Shown: positions 27,452 through 37,869 of the stretch, in pieces | Numbering within the stretch: position 1 is the stretch's first letter | Layout: each line of letters starts with the position of its first letter | DNA from: Pseudomonadota bacterium | GTDB taxonomy: Bacteria; Pseudomonadota; Gammaproteobacteria; Pseudomonadales; Pseudohongiellaceae | Reading direction: 5' to 3' | DNA length: 64,000 nt | Assembly: GCA_027592275.1 (NCBI GenBank) | Contig: JAQCKF010000009.1 | Span: 53,469-117,468, forward strand | The notes under the pieces: generated by a model | Databases searched by the model: none | The model's input: the letters and a program-made list of their open reading frames with translations, nothing else | What the model was told of the DNA's origin: nothing | Translations under genes and position numbers: made by a program

Positions 27452-28459
27452 ATGAGTAAAAGAAGACTAAGCAAACACCAACTGGCTAGGATTTCTCAGA
27501 ACCAGCGCAAGGAATTGGGCTTTGATGAAACTGACTCCGTCGATGCCCAAACCTCGCTCGAAAAATGCAATGGCCGAATTATTAGCCACTACGGGCAACA
27601 TGTGGATGTTGAGTCTCTTCTCACAGAGGATGAGGGCCGTCTCATTCGGTGCACACAAAGATCGAACCTGCCTAGGCTGGTTACGGGTGATCTGGTGGTT
27701 TGGTCTGATGATGGCGCTGATGGCGGTGTGGTTCTAGCTTTAGGTCAACGACGAAATTTCTTTGGCCGCCCTAGCCCAGAAGGGCAATTCAAGGCTATGG
27801 CTGCCAATATAGATATAGTGCTCGTCGTGTTTGCATCTTCTCCAACCCCTCATGTAAGCCTTATAGATCGCTATCTTGTGGCCATCGAACAACTGCAGCT
27901 GACCGCTGTATTGGTATTGAACAAGCTAGACCTGCTAAATCAGGAAGAATTGGCCGAGCTGGACAATATGTTGTCAACTTATAGAGATATTGGCTATCCT
28001 GTATACAAGGTGTCTGCTGAAGATGGGCGCGGCATGCTCGAACTTGAACAGGTCTTAGCCTCTCAGACCACAATTTTGGTAGGACAGTCCGGTGTAGGCA
28101 AATCCTCTTTGCTTAACAAACTGAGTAGCGGCAAGCTAGCCGACGTGGCTCCACTGTCTGAGACTTGGGATCGGGGTACGCACACTACGACGACCTCTTC
28201 CCTGTATCATATGCCCGGGTTCGATCTGATAGATTCACCTGGGATTCGGGAATTCGGTCTTGGGCACATAGATGAGCAGCAAGTATTTGAGGGGTTTATA
28301 GAATTTCGCCCGTTTGCTGGCTCCTGCAAGTTCAGGGATTGCTCACATAGACATGAACCCGGTTGTGCACTCCAGGCTGCCTTGGAGGCCGGTCAGATTG
28401 GTGCCGAACGAGTAGAGAGCTATTTTCGCATTATCGATTCCTTGAATGAGCTAGGCTAA
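27452..28459 (+). CDS. rsgA: Ribosome small-subunit-dependent GTPase RsgA
   Basis: A 335 aa circularly permuted GTPase that checks late 30S maturation. The OB fold occupies about 40-110. The G motifs come in permuted order: G4 (LNKLDLL), G1 (GQSGVGKSSLLN), then G3 (DSPGIREFG). The C-terminal zinc finger has CKFRDCSHRHEPGC. The start ATG 27452 has only a weak ribosome-binding site. It is divergent from orn and upstream of a rhodanese and psd, a conserved neighbourhood. Confidence 0.96.
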   Translation: MSKRRLSKHQLARISQNQRKELGFDETDSVDAQTSLEKCNGRIISHYGQHVDVESLLTEDEGRLIRCTQRSNLPRLVTGDLVVWSDDGADGGVVLALGQRRNFFGRPSPEGQFKAMAANIDIVLVVFASSPTPHVSLIDRYLVAIEQLQLTAVLVLNKLDLLNQEELAELDNMLSTYRDIGYPVYKVSAEDGRGMLELEQVLASQTTILVGQSGVGKSSLLNKLSSGKLADVAPLSETWDRGTHTTTTSSLYHMPGFDLIDSPGIREFGLGHIDEQQVFEGFIEFRPFAGSCKFRDCSHRHEPGCALQAALEAGQIGAERVESYFRIIDSLNELG

Positions 28460-28547
28460 ATGAACTAGATTGATACTAGATGCAAAAGTCTAAGAACACC
28501 CTATCCGTTTTGCAGCGTTTAGAAATAGTGACGAGAGATATAGAAGA

Positions 28548-29366
28548 ATGGCTACGCTACCCCTCATAATTTCCCCAGAGTCGTTTAGCAAATCACTGGC
28601 TCATAACGACATTCTGCTAGTCGCTGTCGTGCAGCAGGCCGTGTTTAACACTCATTACATACCTGGTTCGGTTTTGGTTGAACCTGCTGAACTGATGAGT
28701 GGCATAAAACCCGCCGTTGGCAAATTACCAACTAGGGAAAAACTAGATACACTCTTTTCGAGGATTGGCTTGAGCTGTGATAAGCACGTCGTTGTTTATG
28801 ACGATGAAGGTGGAGGATGGGCTGGCAGATTGATATGGACACTAGATATCATTGGTCACAAAAATTATTCGTATCTTGACGGCGGACTTAGTGCCTGGCT
28901 AAAGTTGGGCTTCCCCCTATCGAATATGTCGACTAACTATTCGATGCCAGAGCCTACAAACTTCGCAGCAAGTATTCACGAGGAGCTGCTCGTATCCAAA
29001 GATGATGTGCTAGCTAGCATTGATGATATTGAATACGTCGTTTGGGATGCCAGAGCCCTTGAGGAATTCAATGGAACCAAGGTGACTGCGCTGCGAAATG
29101 GACATATTCCAGGCGCCGCAAATCTTAACTGGCTGGACCTCCAAGACAGAGAGAACGACTTACGTCTTAAACCCTTGCCTGAAATAGAACGGCAACTCAA
29201 TGAACTAGGCATAAGCAAAGACAAAAAGGTAATTACGCATTGTCAGACTCACCATCGCTCGGGCTTAACCTATCTTGCAGGTAAAGCGCTCGGTTATGAC
29301 ATAAAGGCTTACGATGGCTCATGGTCTGAGTGGGGAAACGATCCAGACGTACCAATCGAAAAATAG
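28548..29366 (+). CDS. rhdA: Two-domain rhodanese (thiosulfate sulfurtransferase, RhdA type)
   Basis: A 272 aa tandem rhodanese. The N-terminal domain (about 1-130) is inactive, with no cysteine in its loop. The C-terminal domain carries the persulfide Cys in HCQTHHRSG, the loop I remember for Azotobacter and Pseudomonas RhdA. The position between rsgA and psd also fits Pseudomonas. It transfers sulfane sulfur from thiosulfate to cyanide in vitro; its cellular acceptor is uncertain. It is cytoplasmic with no signal peptide. A purine-rich stretch (GAGAGATATAGAAG) precedes ATG 28548. Confidence 0.9.
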   Translation: MATLPLIISPESFSKSLAHNDILLVAVVQQAVFNTHYIPGSVLVEPAELMSGIKPAVGKLPTREKLDTLFSRIGLSCDKHVVVYDDEGGGWAGRLIWTLDIIGHKNYSYLDGGLSAWLKLGFPLSNMSTNYSMPEPTNFAASIHEELLVSKDDVLASIDDIEYVVWDARALEEFNGTKVTALRNGHIPGAANLNWLDLQDRENDLRLKPLPEIERQLNELGISKDKKVITHCQTHHRSGLTYLAGKALGYDIKAYDGSWSEWGNDPDVPIEK

Positions 29367-29411
29367 ATAGTAGAAGTAACTAACAGAAATATTTACTAAT
29401 TGAAGATTTTT

Positions 29412-30290
29412 ATGTCGCGTCTATTTATATTGTTTCAGTATCTCTTACCTCATCATCTAGTGTCTCGAGGTGTGGGTGTATTAGCGCAGAACCAACTATT
29501 GCGTAAGCTATTTATTCGCGCCTTTATCAAGCGCTACAAAGTTGACCTGAGTCAGGCGAAAATCCAAGAAGTAGATAAGTTTGAGAACTTCAATGCTTTC
29601 TTTACTCGGGAATTACAGGCTGACGCTAGGCCACTTGCCAATGTGCAAGGTGCGATAGTTTGTCCTGCCGATGGCACGGTTAGTCAGCTGGGCGGTATAA
29701 CGGACGGTAATCTTCTGCAGGCAAAGGGAAGACACTATAGCTGCGAGAGTCTGCTTGCCGGTGACACACAGATGGCAGAACTATTTCGGTCAGGCAAATT
29801 CGCCACAATATATCTCTCGCCTAGAGACTATCATCGTGTCCATATGCCAATGGCTGGGGTTTTGAAGAAGACTGTCTATGTGCCAGGTAAACTGTTTTCG
29901 GTCAATCAAATAACAGCCGACTCTGTCCCAAATTTGTTCGCAAGAAATGAGCGGCTCATCTGCCTGTTCGATACAGAGGTTGGTCCGATGGCGGTCATAT
30001 TGGTTGGCGCGATGATTGTCGCCGGAATAGACACAGTCTGGGCAGGAGAGGTTTGTCCAACCGCCGGGAAACGCGAGATCATCGAGACCGATTATACGAA
30101 TCACGCTCCGGCAGTGGAACTTCCATTGGGCGGCGAGTTAGGAAGATTCCGCCTTGGTTCCACCGCAATCGTATTGTTTCCACACGGCACTATGGAATTT
30201 GAATCCTCACTAGAAGCCACTTCTGGTGTTGCAATGGGTCAGCTGCTAGGGCAGTTGCTTCCACACACGCATAAAATGAACGAGGGTTAG
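29412..30290 (+). CDS. psd: Phosphatidylserine decarboxylase proenzyme
   Basis: About 292 aa. It converts phosphatidylserine to phosphatidylethanolamine at the inner membrane. It shows [10 protein letters not shown] at the membrane-associated N-terminus, [22 protein letters not shown] and the self-cleavage site LGST ([11 protein letters not shown]), whose Ser becomes the pyruvoyl group of the alpha chain. TTG 29400 is an alternative start four codons earlier. The stop is separated from rpiA by one base, so translation is probably coupled. Confidence 0.95.
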   Translation: MSRLFILFQYLLPHHLVSRGVGVLAQNQLLRKLFIRAFIKRYKVDLSQAKIQEVDKFENFNAFFTRELQADARPLANVQGAIVCPADGTVSQLGGITDGNLLQAKGRHYSCESLLAGDTQMAELFRSGKFATIYLSPRDYHRVHMPMAGVLKKTVYVPGKLFSVNQITADSVPNLFARNERLICLFDTEVGPMAVILVGAMIVAGIDTVWAGEVCPTAGKREIIETDYTNHAPAVELPLGGELGRFRLGSTAIVLFPHGTMEFESSLEATSGVAMGQLLGQLLPHTHKMNEG

Positions 30291-30291
30291 T

Positions 30292-30963
30292 ATGACACAA
30301 GATGAGCTTAAGCAAGCCGTAGCACGAACCGCCTTTGAATATGTCGAATCGTTGCTGGAGAAAGACACCGTTATCGGTGTAGGTACCGGATCCACGGCGA
30401 ATCTATTTATCGCGGAACTCGGTAAAATTCAACACAAGGTATACGCCACTGTCGCTAGTTCTGAAGAATCCGCCAGGCGACTAAAAGAACTCAACATACC
30501 TGTGCTGGACTTAAATAGTGCTGGAACTTTGCGTGTCTATGTTGATGGCGCCGATGAGACCAATGAACACTTACAACTTATCAAAGGGGGAGGAGCCGCG
30601 TTAACACGCGAGAAAATTATCGCGGCCGCATCCGAAGAATTTGTGTGCATCGCCGACGAATCGAAAATGGTGTCAGTACTAGGTAATTTCCCCTTACCTG
30701 TAGAGGTTATTCCAATGGCGCGCAGCTATGTCGCCAGAGAGATAGTGAAACTTGGCGGTGACCCTGTCTATAGGGAAGGGTGTGTAACCGACAACGGTAA
30801 TAATATCCTCGATATCTACAATCTAAAAATTCTCGATCCGAGAAAGCTGGAAACTCAACTTAACCAGATAACAGGTGTGGTTTGTAATGGGCTTTTCGCG
30901 GAACGAGGGGCTAACCGCTTGTTGTTAGGAACAAGCGCAGGGGTCAAGACATACCTGCCCTGA
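30292..30963 (+). CDS. rpiA: Ribose-5-phosphate isomerase A
   Basis: A 223 aa isomerase linking ribose 5-phosphate and ribulose 5-phosphate in the pentose phosphate pathway. It shows [31 protein letters not shown] with the phosphate-binding and catalytic residues, and [12 protein letters not shown]. It starts one base after the psd stop, with GAGGG seven bases upstream inside the psd end. The length is standard. About 180 bp of apparently empty sequence follow before the convergent cold-shock gene. Confidence 0.96.
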   Translation: MTQDELKQAVARTAFEYVESLLEKDTVIGVGTGSTANLFIAELGKIQHKVYATVASSEESARRLKELNIPVLDLNSAGTLRVYVDGADETNEHLQLIKGGGAALTREKIIAAASEEFVCIADESKMVSVLGNFPLPVEVIPMARSYVAREIVKLGGDPVYREGCVTDNGNNILDIYNLKILDPRKLETQLNQITGVVCNGLFAERGANRLLLGTSAGVKTYLP

Positions 30964-31145
30964 AGATAAAAGAAAGTGCGGCCAATTGCTTTGAAGAAAT
31001 AGAAAGCGTTTAGAATATCGATCTTTAGATAGTTAAAGTCCTAATTCGTATCAAGACAAAAACCTAGAACTAGTGCTCGCTTTCTTTTCTTATACCAGCA
31101 ATTATTGACGGTTAGTCCAGTTATAGGAAGTCATTTAAGACCTTA

Positions 31146-31355
31146 CTAAATTGGGTTTACGTTCTCTGCCTGAGGGCCTTTTTGGCCTTGGGTTACATCC
31201 ATGGTTACTTTCTGACCTTCATGAAGAGTTTTTCTTCCTGAGCCATTGATAGCGCTGAAATGTACGAATACATCCTTACCGCCTTCCTGCTCTATGAATC
31301 CGAATCCCTTCTCGTCATTAAACCACTTAACGGTACCCTCAACTGAATCTGACAT
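31146..31355 (-). CDS. Cold-shock protein, CspA family
   Basis: A 69 aa single-domain OB-fold RNA chaperone. It has both RNA-binding motifs, KGFGFI (RNP1) and VFVHF (RNP2), and the [11 protein letters not shown] start. The frame continues upstream to 31394, but ATG 31355 ([12 protein letters not shown]) with GAGAA upstream is the natural start. Family members bind single-stranded RNA and may be cold- or growth-regulated; the 5' leader region up to about 31500 could be long, as in cspA, but I cannot show cold regulation. It could be CspD-like or another paralogue. Confidence 0.95.
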   Translation of the reverse strand: MSDSVEGTVKWFNDEKGFGFIEQEGGKDVFVHFSAINGSGRKTLHEGQKVTMDVTQGQKGPQAENVNPI

Positions 31356-31603
31356 ACTAGTTCTCGTACTTAAAAATTTTAGAAATCGAATCACTAATCA
31401 AAGCAATCCGTCGGCGAAAATTCGACCGAATACCCAGTGTATACCTATCAATTCGTAGATGGAATTGCTAAATGTCGCAAATTGTAACGTCTTTTTGAAG
31501 GTTAGCTTGGGCTTCTCACTCATTATCTGGAGGGGTAAACAAGCTGTATGGCGGCATCATAGTTATATCAATAGCTACATCAATATTTGAATCGAAAAAT
31601 TTA

Positions 31604-33001
31604 CTAATCGAAAATCTTTCCTGGATTCATAATATTCTTCGGATCGAATATTTTCTTTATCGATTTCATATAGGCGATTTCTGCTGCACTACGTGAGTAG
31701 TGCAAAAATGGCTTCTTTAACAAACCAACACCGTGCTCGGCAGAAATACTTCCGCCGTGTTTTTCTACAATTTCGAAAACCAGGTGGGAAACCTTTGCGC
31801 ACTCTTCGAAAAATGTTTCCGCCGCTAAGGCATCTGGTTTCAATATATTTAAATGAATATTTCCGTCGCCGATGTGACCGAACCAAATGATCTCGAAATC
31901 GGGATAGGCAGATGTGACCAAACTGTCAACTTCGAGTAAGAATTCAGGAACTTTAGAGACTTTTACGGAGATGTCATTTTTGTAGGGTGTAAATTTTGAA
32001 ATAGTTTCCGATATGTCTTCCCGCAGCCGCCAAAGATTATTTGCCTGAGTGCTGTTCTGACTAATAGCGCCGTCCACGATCCAGCCTTCTTCGACACAAG
32101 TCTCGAACAAATGCATGGCAGTTTCCATATCCTGCTCAGAATGATTTTCAAACTCGACTAGTGCATAGAAATCGGATTGAGTATCAAACGGTCGCTGTAG
32201 TTGTTTTTCTTCGATGACGTGCTTAAGCGCCTTCTCTGAAAAGAACTCGAAGGCAGTAAGATCGAGCTTGCCCTGAAATGCCTGTAGTACTTGCATGATG
32301 AGTTCCATCTTTTCCACACCCAGAACCAAGACAGTTGGGTCTTTGGGCTTGTTGGTAAGAGCGACTGTTAACTCAACTATGAAACCAAGAGTTCCTTCTG
32401 CTCCAGTAAAGAGATGCCGGAAATCATAACCAGTCGCATTCTTACTCAAGCCGCGGTTTAGATCGAGAAGCTCACCACCCCCGGTAACCACCTTCATTCC
32501 TTTCACCCACTCACGAGTCATGCCATAGCGAATAACTTTTATACCGCCGGCATTGGTCGAGACATTTCCGCCTAGCTGGCTGGAGCCCGAAGACGCAAAG
32601 TCGACAGGGTAAAAAAGGCCTTCGCTTTCTGCATACTGCTGTAGCTGTTCAGTGACTACGCCGGGTTCGCAAATAACTTGCCTATCAGCGGGGTTGAAAC
32701 CGAAAATCTTATTCATCCGATCGAAGGCAACGACCAGCTCCTCATTTGAGGCTACCGCCGCGCCACTCAGACCCGTGCGACCGCCAGACGGTACCAGGGC
32801 AATTTCATGAAGGTTTGCCAGCTGAACAAGTGCAATCACTTCTTCAGTATCGCTAGGCAGCACGACAGCCACGGGGTTTGCTGGATAGGCTTTAGTCCAA
32901 TCTTTACCGTAATTCTGAAGGTCGTCAGTGTCGGTCTTAACCCAGCTTGCACCTACGATCCCTACTAGCTTCTCCAATAGTTCTGATTTACCGCAATTCA
33001 T
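31604..33001 (-). CDS. FAD-linked D-2-hydroxyglutarate dehydrogenase
   Basis: A 465 aa flavoprotein of the VAO/GlcD family. The N-terminal FAD-binding domain has LVPSGGRTGLSGAA and SSGSSQLGGNVSTNAGG. The C-terminal substrate and metal region has WFGHIGDGNIHLNI and SAEHGVGLLKKPF, whose histidines bind a divalent metal in the D2HGDH subgroup. The start ATG 33001 is set by AAAGGA six bases upstream; the longer frame to 33103 lacks support. It is back to back with serA, as in Pseudomonas. SerA makes D-2-hydroxyglutarate while recycling NADH, and this enzyme re-oxidises it, which explains the pairing. Other D-hydroxyacids cannot be excluded. Confidence 0.88.
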   Translation of the reverse strand: MNCGKSELLEKLVGIVGASWVKTDTDDLQNYGKDWTKAYPANPVAVVLPSDTEEVIALVQLANLHEIALVPSGGRTGLSGAAVASNEELVVAFDRMNKIFGFNPADRQVICEPGVVTEQLQQYAESEGLFYPVDFASSGSSQLGGNVSTNAGGIKVIRYGMTREWVKGMKVVTGGGELLDLNRGLSKNATGYDFRHLFTGAEGTLGFIVELTVALTNKPKDPTVLVLGVEKMELIMQVLQAFQGKLDLTAFEFFSEKALKHVIEEKQLQRPFDTQSDFYALVEFENHSEQDMETAMHLFETCVEEGWIVDGAISQNSTQANNLWRLREDISETISKFTPYKNDISVKVSKVPEFLLEVDSLVTSAYPDFEIIWFGHIGDGNIHLNILKPDALAAETFFEECAKVSHLVFEIVEKHGGSISAEHGVGLLKKPFLHYSRSAAEIAYMKSIKKIFDPKNIMNPGKIFD

Positions 33002-33228
33002 GTAGCTATCCTTTACTTCGTCGCTGCTGGGTTTAGAAATTAATACGCGGTTGGGCGCATAGCAAAAGCAGAATATGTTACCATACGCCAGCTTTTTGAG
33101 CATCGCTGCGATAGTCTAAACACAGCCTTCATGGCATACACAAGTCCTGGAACTTCCGTAATCTACACTCGGCTAGCACCCAGAATAGAAGCCCTTGTCT
33201 ATTAATCTCAACTTACGAATCTAACCCT

Positions 33229-34458
33229 ATGAATCCAAAATCCTTAGAAAAGCGGAAAATTAAGTTTCTGCTATTGGAAGGCGTTCACCAGAGCGCTATC
33301 AATACACTGAAAAAGTCAGGCTATGAGAATATTGAAGCCCTGAAAACTTCACTCGAGGGGGACGAGTTAGCGGAAAGAATCGCCGACGCACATTTCGTTG
33401 GCATTCGCTCACGCACCCAACTTACAGAGCCCGTGTTTGCGGCGTCCAACAAACTACAGGCTGTCGGTTGCTTCTGTATAGGAACGAACCAGGTCGATCT
33501 GGATGCGGCGCTGGTACGTGGCATACCCGTCTTCAATGCGCCTTTCTCTAACACACGTAGTGTAGCTGAGTTAGTCATAGGCCAGTCAATCTTGTTACTC
33601 CGCGGCATTCCAGAAAAAAATGCCCTCCTGCATCGGGGCGTTTGGCAGAAGGCTGCAAAAGGTTCCTTCGAAACACGTGGAAAGAAACTCGGCATCGTCG
33701 GCTATGGCAATATTGGCTCGCAACTGAGTGTGCTTGCCGAATCTATGGGCATGAAGGTCTACCTATACGACGTAGTGACCAAGCTGCCTCTAGGTAATGC
33801 GGTACAGATGGAGTCGCTCGAGGAGCTAATGCGTGAGTGCGACGTTGTCAGCCTGCATGTACCAGAAACACCGCAGACTCAAAACATGATCGGAGCCAAG
33901 CAGATAAGCTGGATGAAGCCTGAATCGATATTGATCAATGCATCCCGCGGCTCTGTAGTTGATATCGATGCGCTGTCTAGCGCACTAGAGAGCAAGGCCC
34001 TGGCCGGCGCCGCAATCGATGTCTATCCGCAGGAGCCGAAGTCCAATGCCGAAGAATTTATTTCGCCACTACGTCAATTCGATAACTGTATTATTACGCC
34101 CCATGTAGGTGGAAGTACTATGGAGGCACAGGAAAATATAGGAATCGAGGTCGCCGAGAAACTTGTTACGTATAGCGACAATGGATCCAGTTTTGCCTCA
34201 GTAAATTTCCCAGCAGTAACGCTGCCTGCACACCTAGGAAAGCATCGCCTCTTGCATATTCATAAGAACATCCCTGGCGTGCTAGCCGAGATAAACAATG
34301 TATTCTCAGGCACTAGTATCAATATCAGCTCGCAGTATCTGCAGACTAATGAACACGTAGGTTATGTGGTGATGGATATCGACGTGCAATATAGCGAAGT
34401 GGCGCTGCAGAAGTTGAATCAGGTACCAGGTACTATTCGCTGTAGAGTCTTATTCTAG
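33229..34458 (+). CDS. serA: D-3-phosphoglycerate dehydrogenase
   Basis: A 409 aa NAD-dependent enzyme for the first step of serine synthesis. The Rossmann motif is GIVGYGNIGSQ; catalytic residues lie in ASRGSVVDIDAL (Arg), YPQEPKSN (Glu) and ITPHVGGSTMEAQENIG (His). A C-terminal ACT domain (about 335-409, HKNIPGVLAEINNVF) binds serine for feedback inhibition. The length equals E. coli SerA. Its last 9 bp overlap the 3' end of the convergent hydrolase gene. It is divergent from the D2HGDH gene over 227 bp. Confidence 0.96.
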   Translation: MNPKSLEKRKIKFLLLEGVHQSAINTLKKSGYENIEALKTSLEGDELAERIADAHFVGIRSRTQLTEPVFAASNKLQAVGCFCIGTNQVDLDAALVRGIPVFNAPFSNTRSVAELVIGQSILLLRGIPEKNALLHRGVWQKAAKGSFETRGKKLGIVGYGNIGSQLSVLAESMGMKVYLYDVVTKLPLGNAVQMESLEELMRECDVVSLHVPETPQTQNMIGAKQISWMKPESILINASRGSVVDIDALSSALESKALAGAAIDVYPQEPKSNAEEFISPLRQFDNCIITPHVGGSTMEAQENIGIEVAEKLVTYSDNGSSFASVNFPAVTLPAHLGKHRLLHIHKNIPGVLAEINNVFSGTSINISSQYLQTNEHVGYVVMDIDVQYSEVALQKLNQVPGTIRCRVLF

Positions 34459-35472
34459 CGTCGATGCCTCTGAAATTTGATCTATGAGTGCAAAGACTTG
34501 CTCACGATAGGGCGCTGCTTCGTTGACAAGGTGATGCCTAGCCTCATCCACCCAATGAACCTTTGAACCTGGAAACTTCTCTAATATTTTAGGAATATTC
34601 TTTTCCCATTCAACAGTGCCGTCTCCCCTGCCTTGAATTAACTGCAAAGATTGCTCATGGCAGGGCGATGCCTCAAATCGATTGATGTAATCCATCATTG
34701 CCAGAACCCAATCCCGGGGAAGAGTCCTGCTCTGTAGCTCGTCTTTATTCTTTAGGAATTCAAGAAACTCGGCATCATGACTATTCTTGCTAAATTTTCG
34801 CGGAGTTGCTGCGGCAAATAATCTGCTCAGGCTGAACAGGATCTTTGAACGCAGCCATTGCCTCGGCCTAAGCAGCGGCCCAAGAAGAATAAAGTCTTGC
34901 AGCAAAAATTGCTTCGCGTCCCCCGTCTCCAACTTCTTCTCCAATAGAGCATCCATAATGATTGCTGAGCCGGTACTTTGACCTATCGCAATCCACGGCG
35001 TTGCAACCTGCTGCTGTTTAGCGAGCACTAGACACTCTACAAGCGCAGCGCTGTATTCGTGGAATGAACTTATACTAGCCGTCGCGCCGCTGGATAGTCC
35101 ATGGCCAGGCAAATCGAAGATAACTACGGCTATGTCACGCTTAAGCAAATGCTCTATCAAATGACGATATAAGCCAGTGTGGTCGAAATAGCCGTGTAGC
35201 AAAAAAGCCGTCTTGCGAGGCGTCTGTGTTGAAGGTAGGAAGTGCTGGCAAACTAGTTCATATCCTCCGCTAGAAAAAGTTCCGCTAGTCGATCTCGCAG
35301 ACTTTAGCTCTAGATTCAGTTCGGAAAAATTAAGACCATAGTACTGTTTATAGGCGGCATAGCCCTGCGCTGCCGCAGCGCCGAGCTCGAAACTCGATTC
35401 GCCGCCACTCTGCAAGAATTTCATGCTCTCCAAGTTTCCTCGAAGTTGGTTAGCCTTAGCTTTGCTGAACAT
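34450..35472 (-). CDS. Alpha/beta hydrolase, lysophospholipase/monoacylglycerol lipase-like
   Basis: A 340 aa serine hydrolase of the PldB/MGL type. It shows FLLHGYFDHTGLYRHLIEHL, FDLPGHGLSSG and the nucleophile elbow GQSTGSA; the acid Asp is probably in QGRGDGTVEW and the base His in DEARHHLVNE. No signal peptide is obvious, so it is likely cytoplasmic or loosely membrane-bound. Substrate is inferred only from family. GAGAGCGG immediately precedes ATG 35472. It converges on serA and overlaps its 3' end by 9 bp. Confidence 0.85.
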   Translation of the reverse strand: MFSKAKANQLRGNLESMKFLQSGGESSFELGAAAAQGYAAYKQYYGLNFSELNLELKSARSTSGTFSSGGYELVCQHFLPSTQTPRKTAFLLHGYFDHTGLYRHLIEHLLKRDIAVVIFDLPGHGLSSGATASISSFHEYSAALVECLVLAKQQQVATPWIAIGQSTGSAIIMDALLEKKLETGDAKQFLLQDFILLGPLLRPRQWLRSKILFSLSRLFAAATPRKFSKNSHDAEFLEFLKNKDELQSRTLPRDWVLAMMDYINRFEASPCHEQSLQLIQGRGDGTVEWEKNIPKILEKFPGSKVHWVDEARHHLVNEAAPYREQVFALIDQISEASTLE

Positions 35473-35537
35473 CCGCTCTCATTCCCCTTCGCGCAAACTT
35501 CGGGCTTTCGCTTAGCAACTCGCTCGTCAGCTATCGG

Positions 35538-36581
35538 CTATTTGGAATAGCGATCGGCCATCTGTTCTAGGTTGTAGACTTTCTTGATATTGGAAATCTG
35601 ACCAGCGGTACCGAACGCCTCAAGTCTTGCAAGAACAATGGACTTCATCGCGTCCATTGTTGGGATTAGGAATTTTCTCGGATCAAATTCAGACTTGTTT
35701 TCGGCGAGAAATTTACGCGTGGCACCTGTAGACGCGAGGCGTAGGTCTGTATCGATGTTCACTTTACGTACGCCATGCTTAATGCCTTCCTGAATTTCTT
35801 CGACGGGCACACCATACGTCTCTGGAATTTCGCCACCAAACTCATTAATAATCGCCAGCCATTCCTGCGGCACTGAGGAAGACCCATGCATTACTAAATG
35901 CGTGTTCGGAATCTTCGCATGAATCTCTTTTATTCTGCCTATCGCCAGGATGTCTCCCGTTGGCGGGCGGCTAAATTTATATGCCCCGTGACTAGTGCCT
36001 ACCGCTATCGCCAAGGCATCAACGCCCGTCGCGTCTACAAAGTCTGAAGCCTCCTCTACAGAGGTTAACATCTGCGCCATAGTTAACTGACCCTCTGCAC
36101 CGCTTCCATCTTCATCTCCGGCCAAGCCCGTCTCAAGCGAACCGAGACAACCAATCTCACCCTCCACCGATACACCGCAGGCGTGCGCCATGTCGACCGT
36201 AGTCTTAGTGACGCTGGCATTATAATCGAAATCCATAGGTGTCTTACCATCTTCTCCTAGCGATCCGTCCATCATCACCGATGAAAAACCTAGTTGAATG
36301 GAACGCTGGCATACTGCAGGCGAGACGCCATGATCCTGATGCATAACTATAGGTATATGCGGAAATTCTTCGATCGCGGCCTGAATAAGATGTTTCAGAA
36401 AATTCGATCCGGCGTATTTTCGAGCACCTGCAGAAGCCTGGAGAATGACTGGGCTGTTCGCCTCATCTGCAGCTTCCATAATTGCGCGAATCTGTTCAAG
36501 ATTATTTACATTGAAAGCCGGAACACCGTAACTATGTTCTGCAGCGTGATCTAACAATTGTCTTAGACTAATTAGTGCCAT
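35538..36581 (-). CDS. fba: Fructose-bisphosphate aldolase, class II
   Basis: A 347 aa zinc-dependent aldolase interconverting fructose 1,6-bisphosphate and the triose phosphates. Zinc ligands fall in [24 protein letters not shown] and VMHGSSSV; the phosphate loop is in [10 protein letters not shown]. The length and the insert [14 protein letters not shown] match the Calvin-cycle-type (CbbA/Fda) subgroup found in Pseudomonas. GAGGACG lies five bases before ATG 36581. It is last in the tktA-epd-pgk-fba series, which supplies both glycolysis/gluconeogenesis and the pentose pathway. Confidence 0.95.
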   Translation of the reverse strand: MALISLRQLLDHAAEHSYGVPAFNVNNLEQIRAIMEAADEANSPVILQASAGARKYAGSNFLKHLIQAAIEEFPHIPIVMHQDHGVSPAVCQRSIQLGFSSVMMDGSLGEDGKTPMDFDYNASVTKTTVDMAHACGVSVEGEIGCLGSLETGLAGDEDGSGAEGQLTMAQMLTSVEEASDFVDATGVDALAIAVGTSHGAYKFSRPPTGDILAIGRIKEIHAKIPNTHLVMHGSSSVPQEWLAIINEFGGEIPETYGVPVEEIQEGIKHGVRKVNIDTDLRLASTGATRKFLAENKSEFDPRKFLIPTMDAMKSIVLARLEAFGTAGQISNIKKVYNLEQMADRYSK

Positions 36582-36650
36582 GATTCGTCCTCTGTTCTCT
36601 TGTTTATTCTTTGTCAGTAAATTTGTAAATTCAAATTCCGTAGGATAAAA

Positions 36651-37832
36651 CTAACCCTCGCTGGCTCTTTTCTCCAGAATTTCTACCGCGGGCAAAACAG
36701 CCCCCTGTACGTATTCTAGAAAAGCACCGCCTCCAGTTGAGATGTAGGAGACCTTATCTGTAATTGCGTATTTATCTATCGCCGCGATGGTTTCTCCACC
36801 GCCTGCGATTGAAAACCCAGCACTATCTGCTATCGCTTTCGCAACCGCCTGCGTACCGTTTGAGAATTGTTCGAACTCGAATACGCCAACTGGCCCATTC
36901 CAGATTATCGTTTTCATACTACCGATAATTTCCGCGAAGTGCATCGCCGTTGCCGGCCCTATATCTAGGATCATGTCATCGTCTTCGATATCGATGACCA
37001 GCTTCGTTACCGCGACCGCATTCACGTCGAATTCTTTTGCAACAATGACGTCAGTCGGCATAGGAATGGAAGTTGACTCCATCAATGCTTTAGCTGTGTC
37101 GACAAGATCGGACTCAAACAATGACTTGCCCACATTTACACCAGCTGCCGCTAGAAAAGTATTCGCTATGCCACCACCTACGATGAGCTGATCAACTACG
37201 GTCGATAGATTCTTGAGCACTTCCAGTTTGCTTGAGACCTTTGCTCCTCCCACTATCGCTAACATGGGCCTTTCTGGATTCTTGAGAGAGCGTTCAAGGG
37301 CGTCAAGCTCGCTGGCGAGTAGCGGGCCCGCGCAGGCGATAAGCGCGTGCTTCGCAACACCATGGGTGCTGGCTTGTGCGCGATGTGCGGTACCGAAGGC
37401 ATCCATTACGAATACATCGCACAGTGCCGCATACCTTTTAGCTAGGACATCATCATTTGCCTTTTCGCCGGCGTTAATGCGCACATTTTCCAATAGTGTA
37501 ACGCTGCCAGAGCCACGGCTAACAGGAGTCTTAGATAGATAGTCGCGATTGACCTCGACATCACAATCGAGCAACTTTGCTAGCCTATCGGCCACCGGCT
37601 GCATCGAAAATTCATCCTGTTCCTCGATCGGCTTCGCCTCAACCGGTCTGCCTAGATGCGACATTATGATTACTTCTGCACCTGTTGCTCTGGCCATTTC
37701 GATAGTAGGCAGTGCCGCTCTGATTCTGGTGTCGTTGCTAATCACCCCATCAATAATGGCAACGTTCAGGTCCTCACGTATAAGAACCCTCTTTCCTTCG
37801 AGATTCTGTTGATCCATGCGTAGGAATGACAT
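36651..37832 (-). CDS. pgk: Phosphoglycerate kinase
   Basis: A 393 aa cytoplasmic kinase that transfers phosphate between 1,3-bisphosphoglycerate and ADP. It shows [47 protein letters not shown] and the C-terminal [14 protein letters not shown] nucleotide loop. The start is ATG 37832; an internal ATG five codons later is less likely. It lies 69 bp before fba and 37 bp after epd, in one transcriptional direction. Confidence 0.96.
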   Translation of the reverse strand: MSFLRMDQQNLEGKRVLIREDLNVAIIDGVISNDTRIRAALPTIEMARATGAEVIIMSHLGRPVEAKPIEEQDEFSMQPVADRLAKLLDCDVEVNRDYLSKTPVSRGSGSVTLLENVRINAGEKANDDVLAKRYAALCDVFVMDAFGTAHRAQASTHGVAKHALIACAGPLLASELDALERSLKNPERPMLAIVGGAKVSSKLEVLKNLSTVVDQLIVGGGIANTFLAAAGVNVGKSLFESDLVDTAKALMESTSIPMPTDVIVAKEFDVNAVAVTKLVIDIEDDDMILDIGPATAMHFAEIIGSMKTIIWNGPVGVFEFEQFSNGTQAVAKAIADSAGFSIAGGGETIAAIDKYAITDKVSYISTGGGAFLEYVQGAVLPAVEILEKRASEG

Positions 37833-37869
37833 TAGCGACTAATTCCAGGTAAAAGCTGTAACGGCTTGT

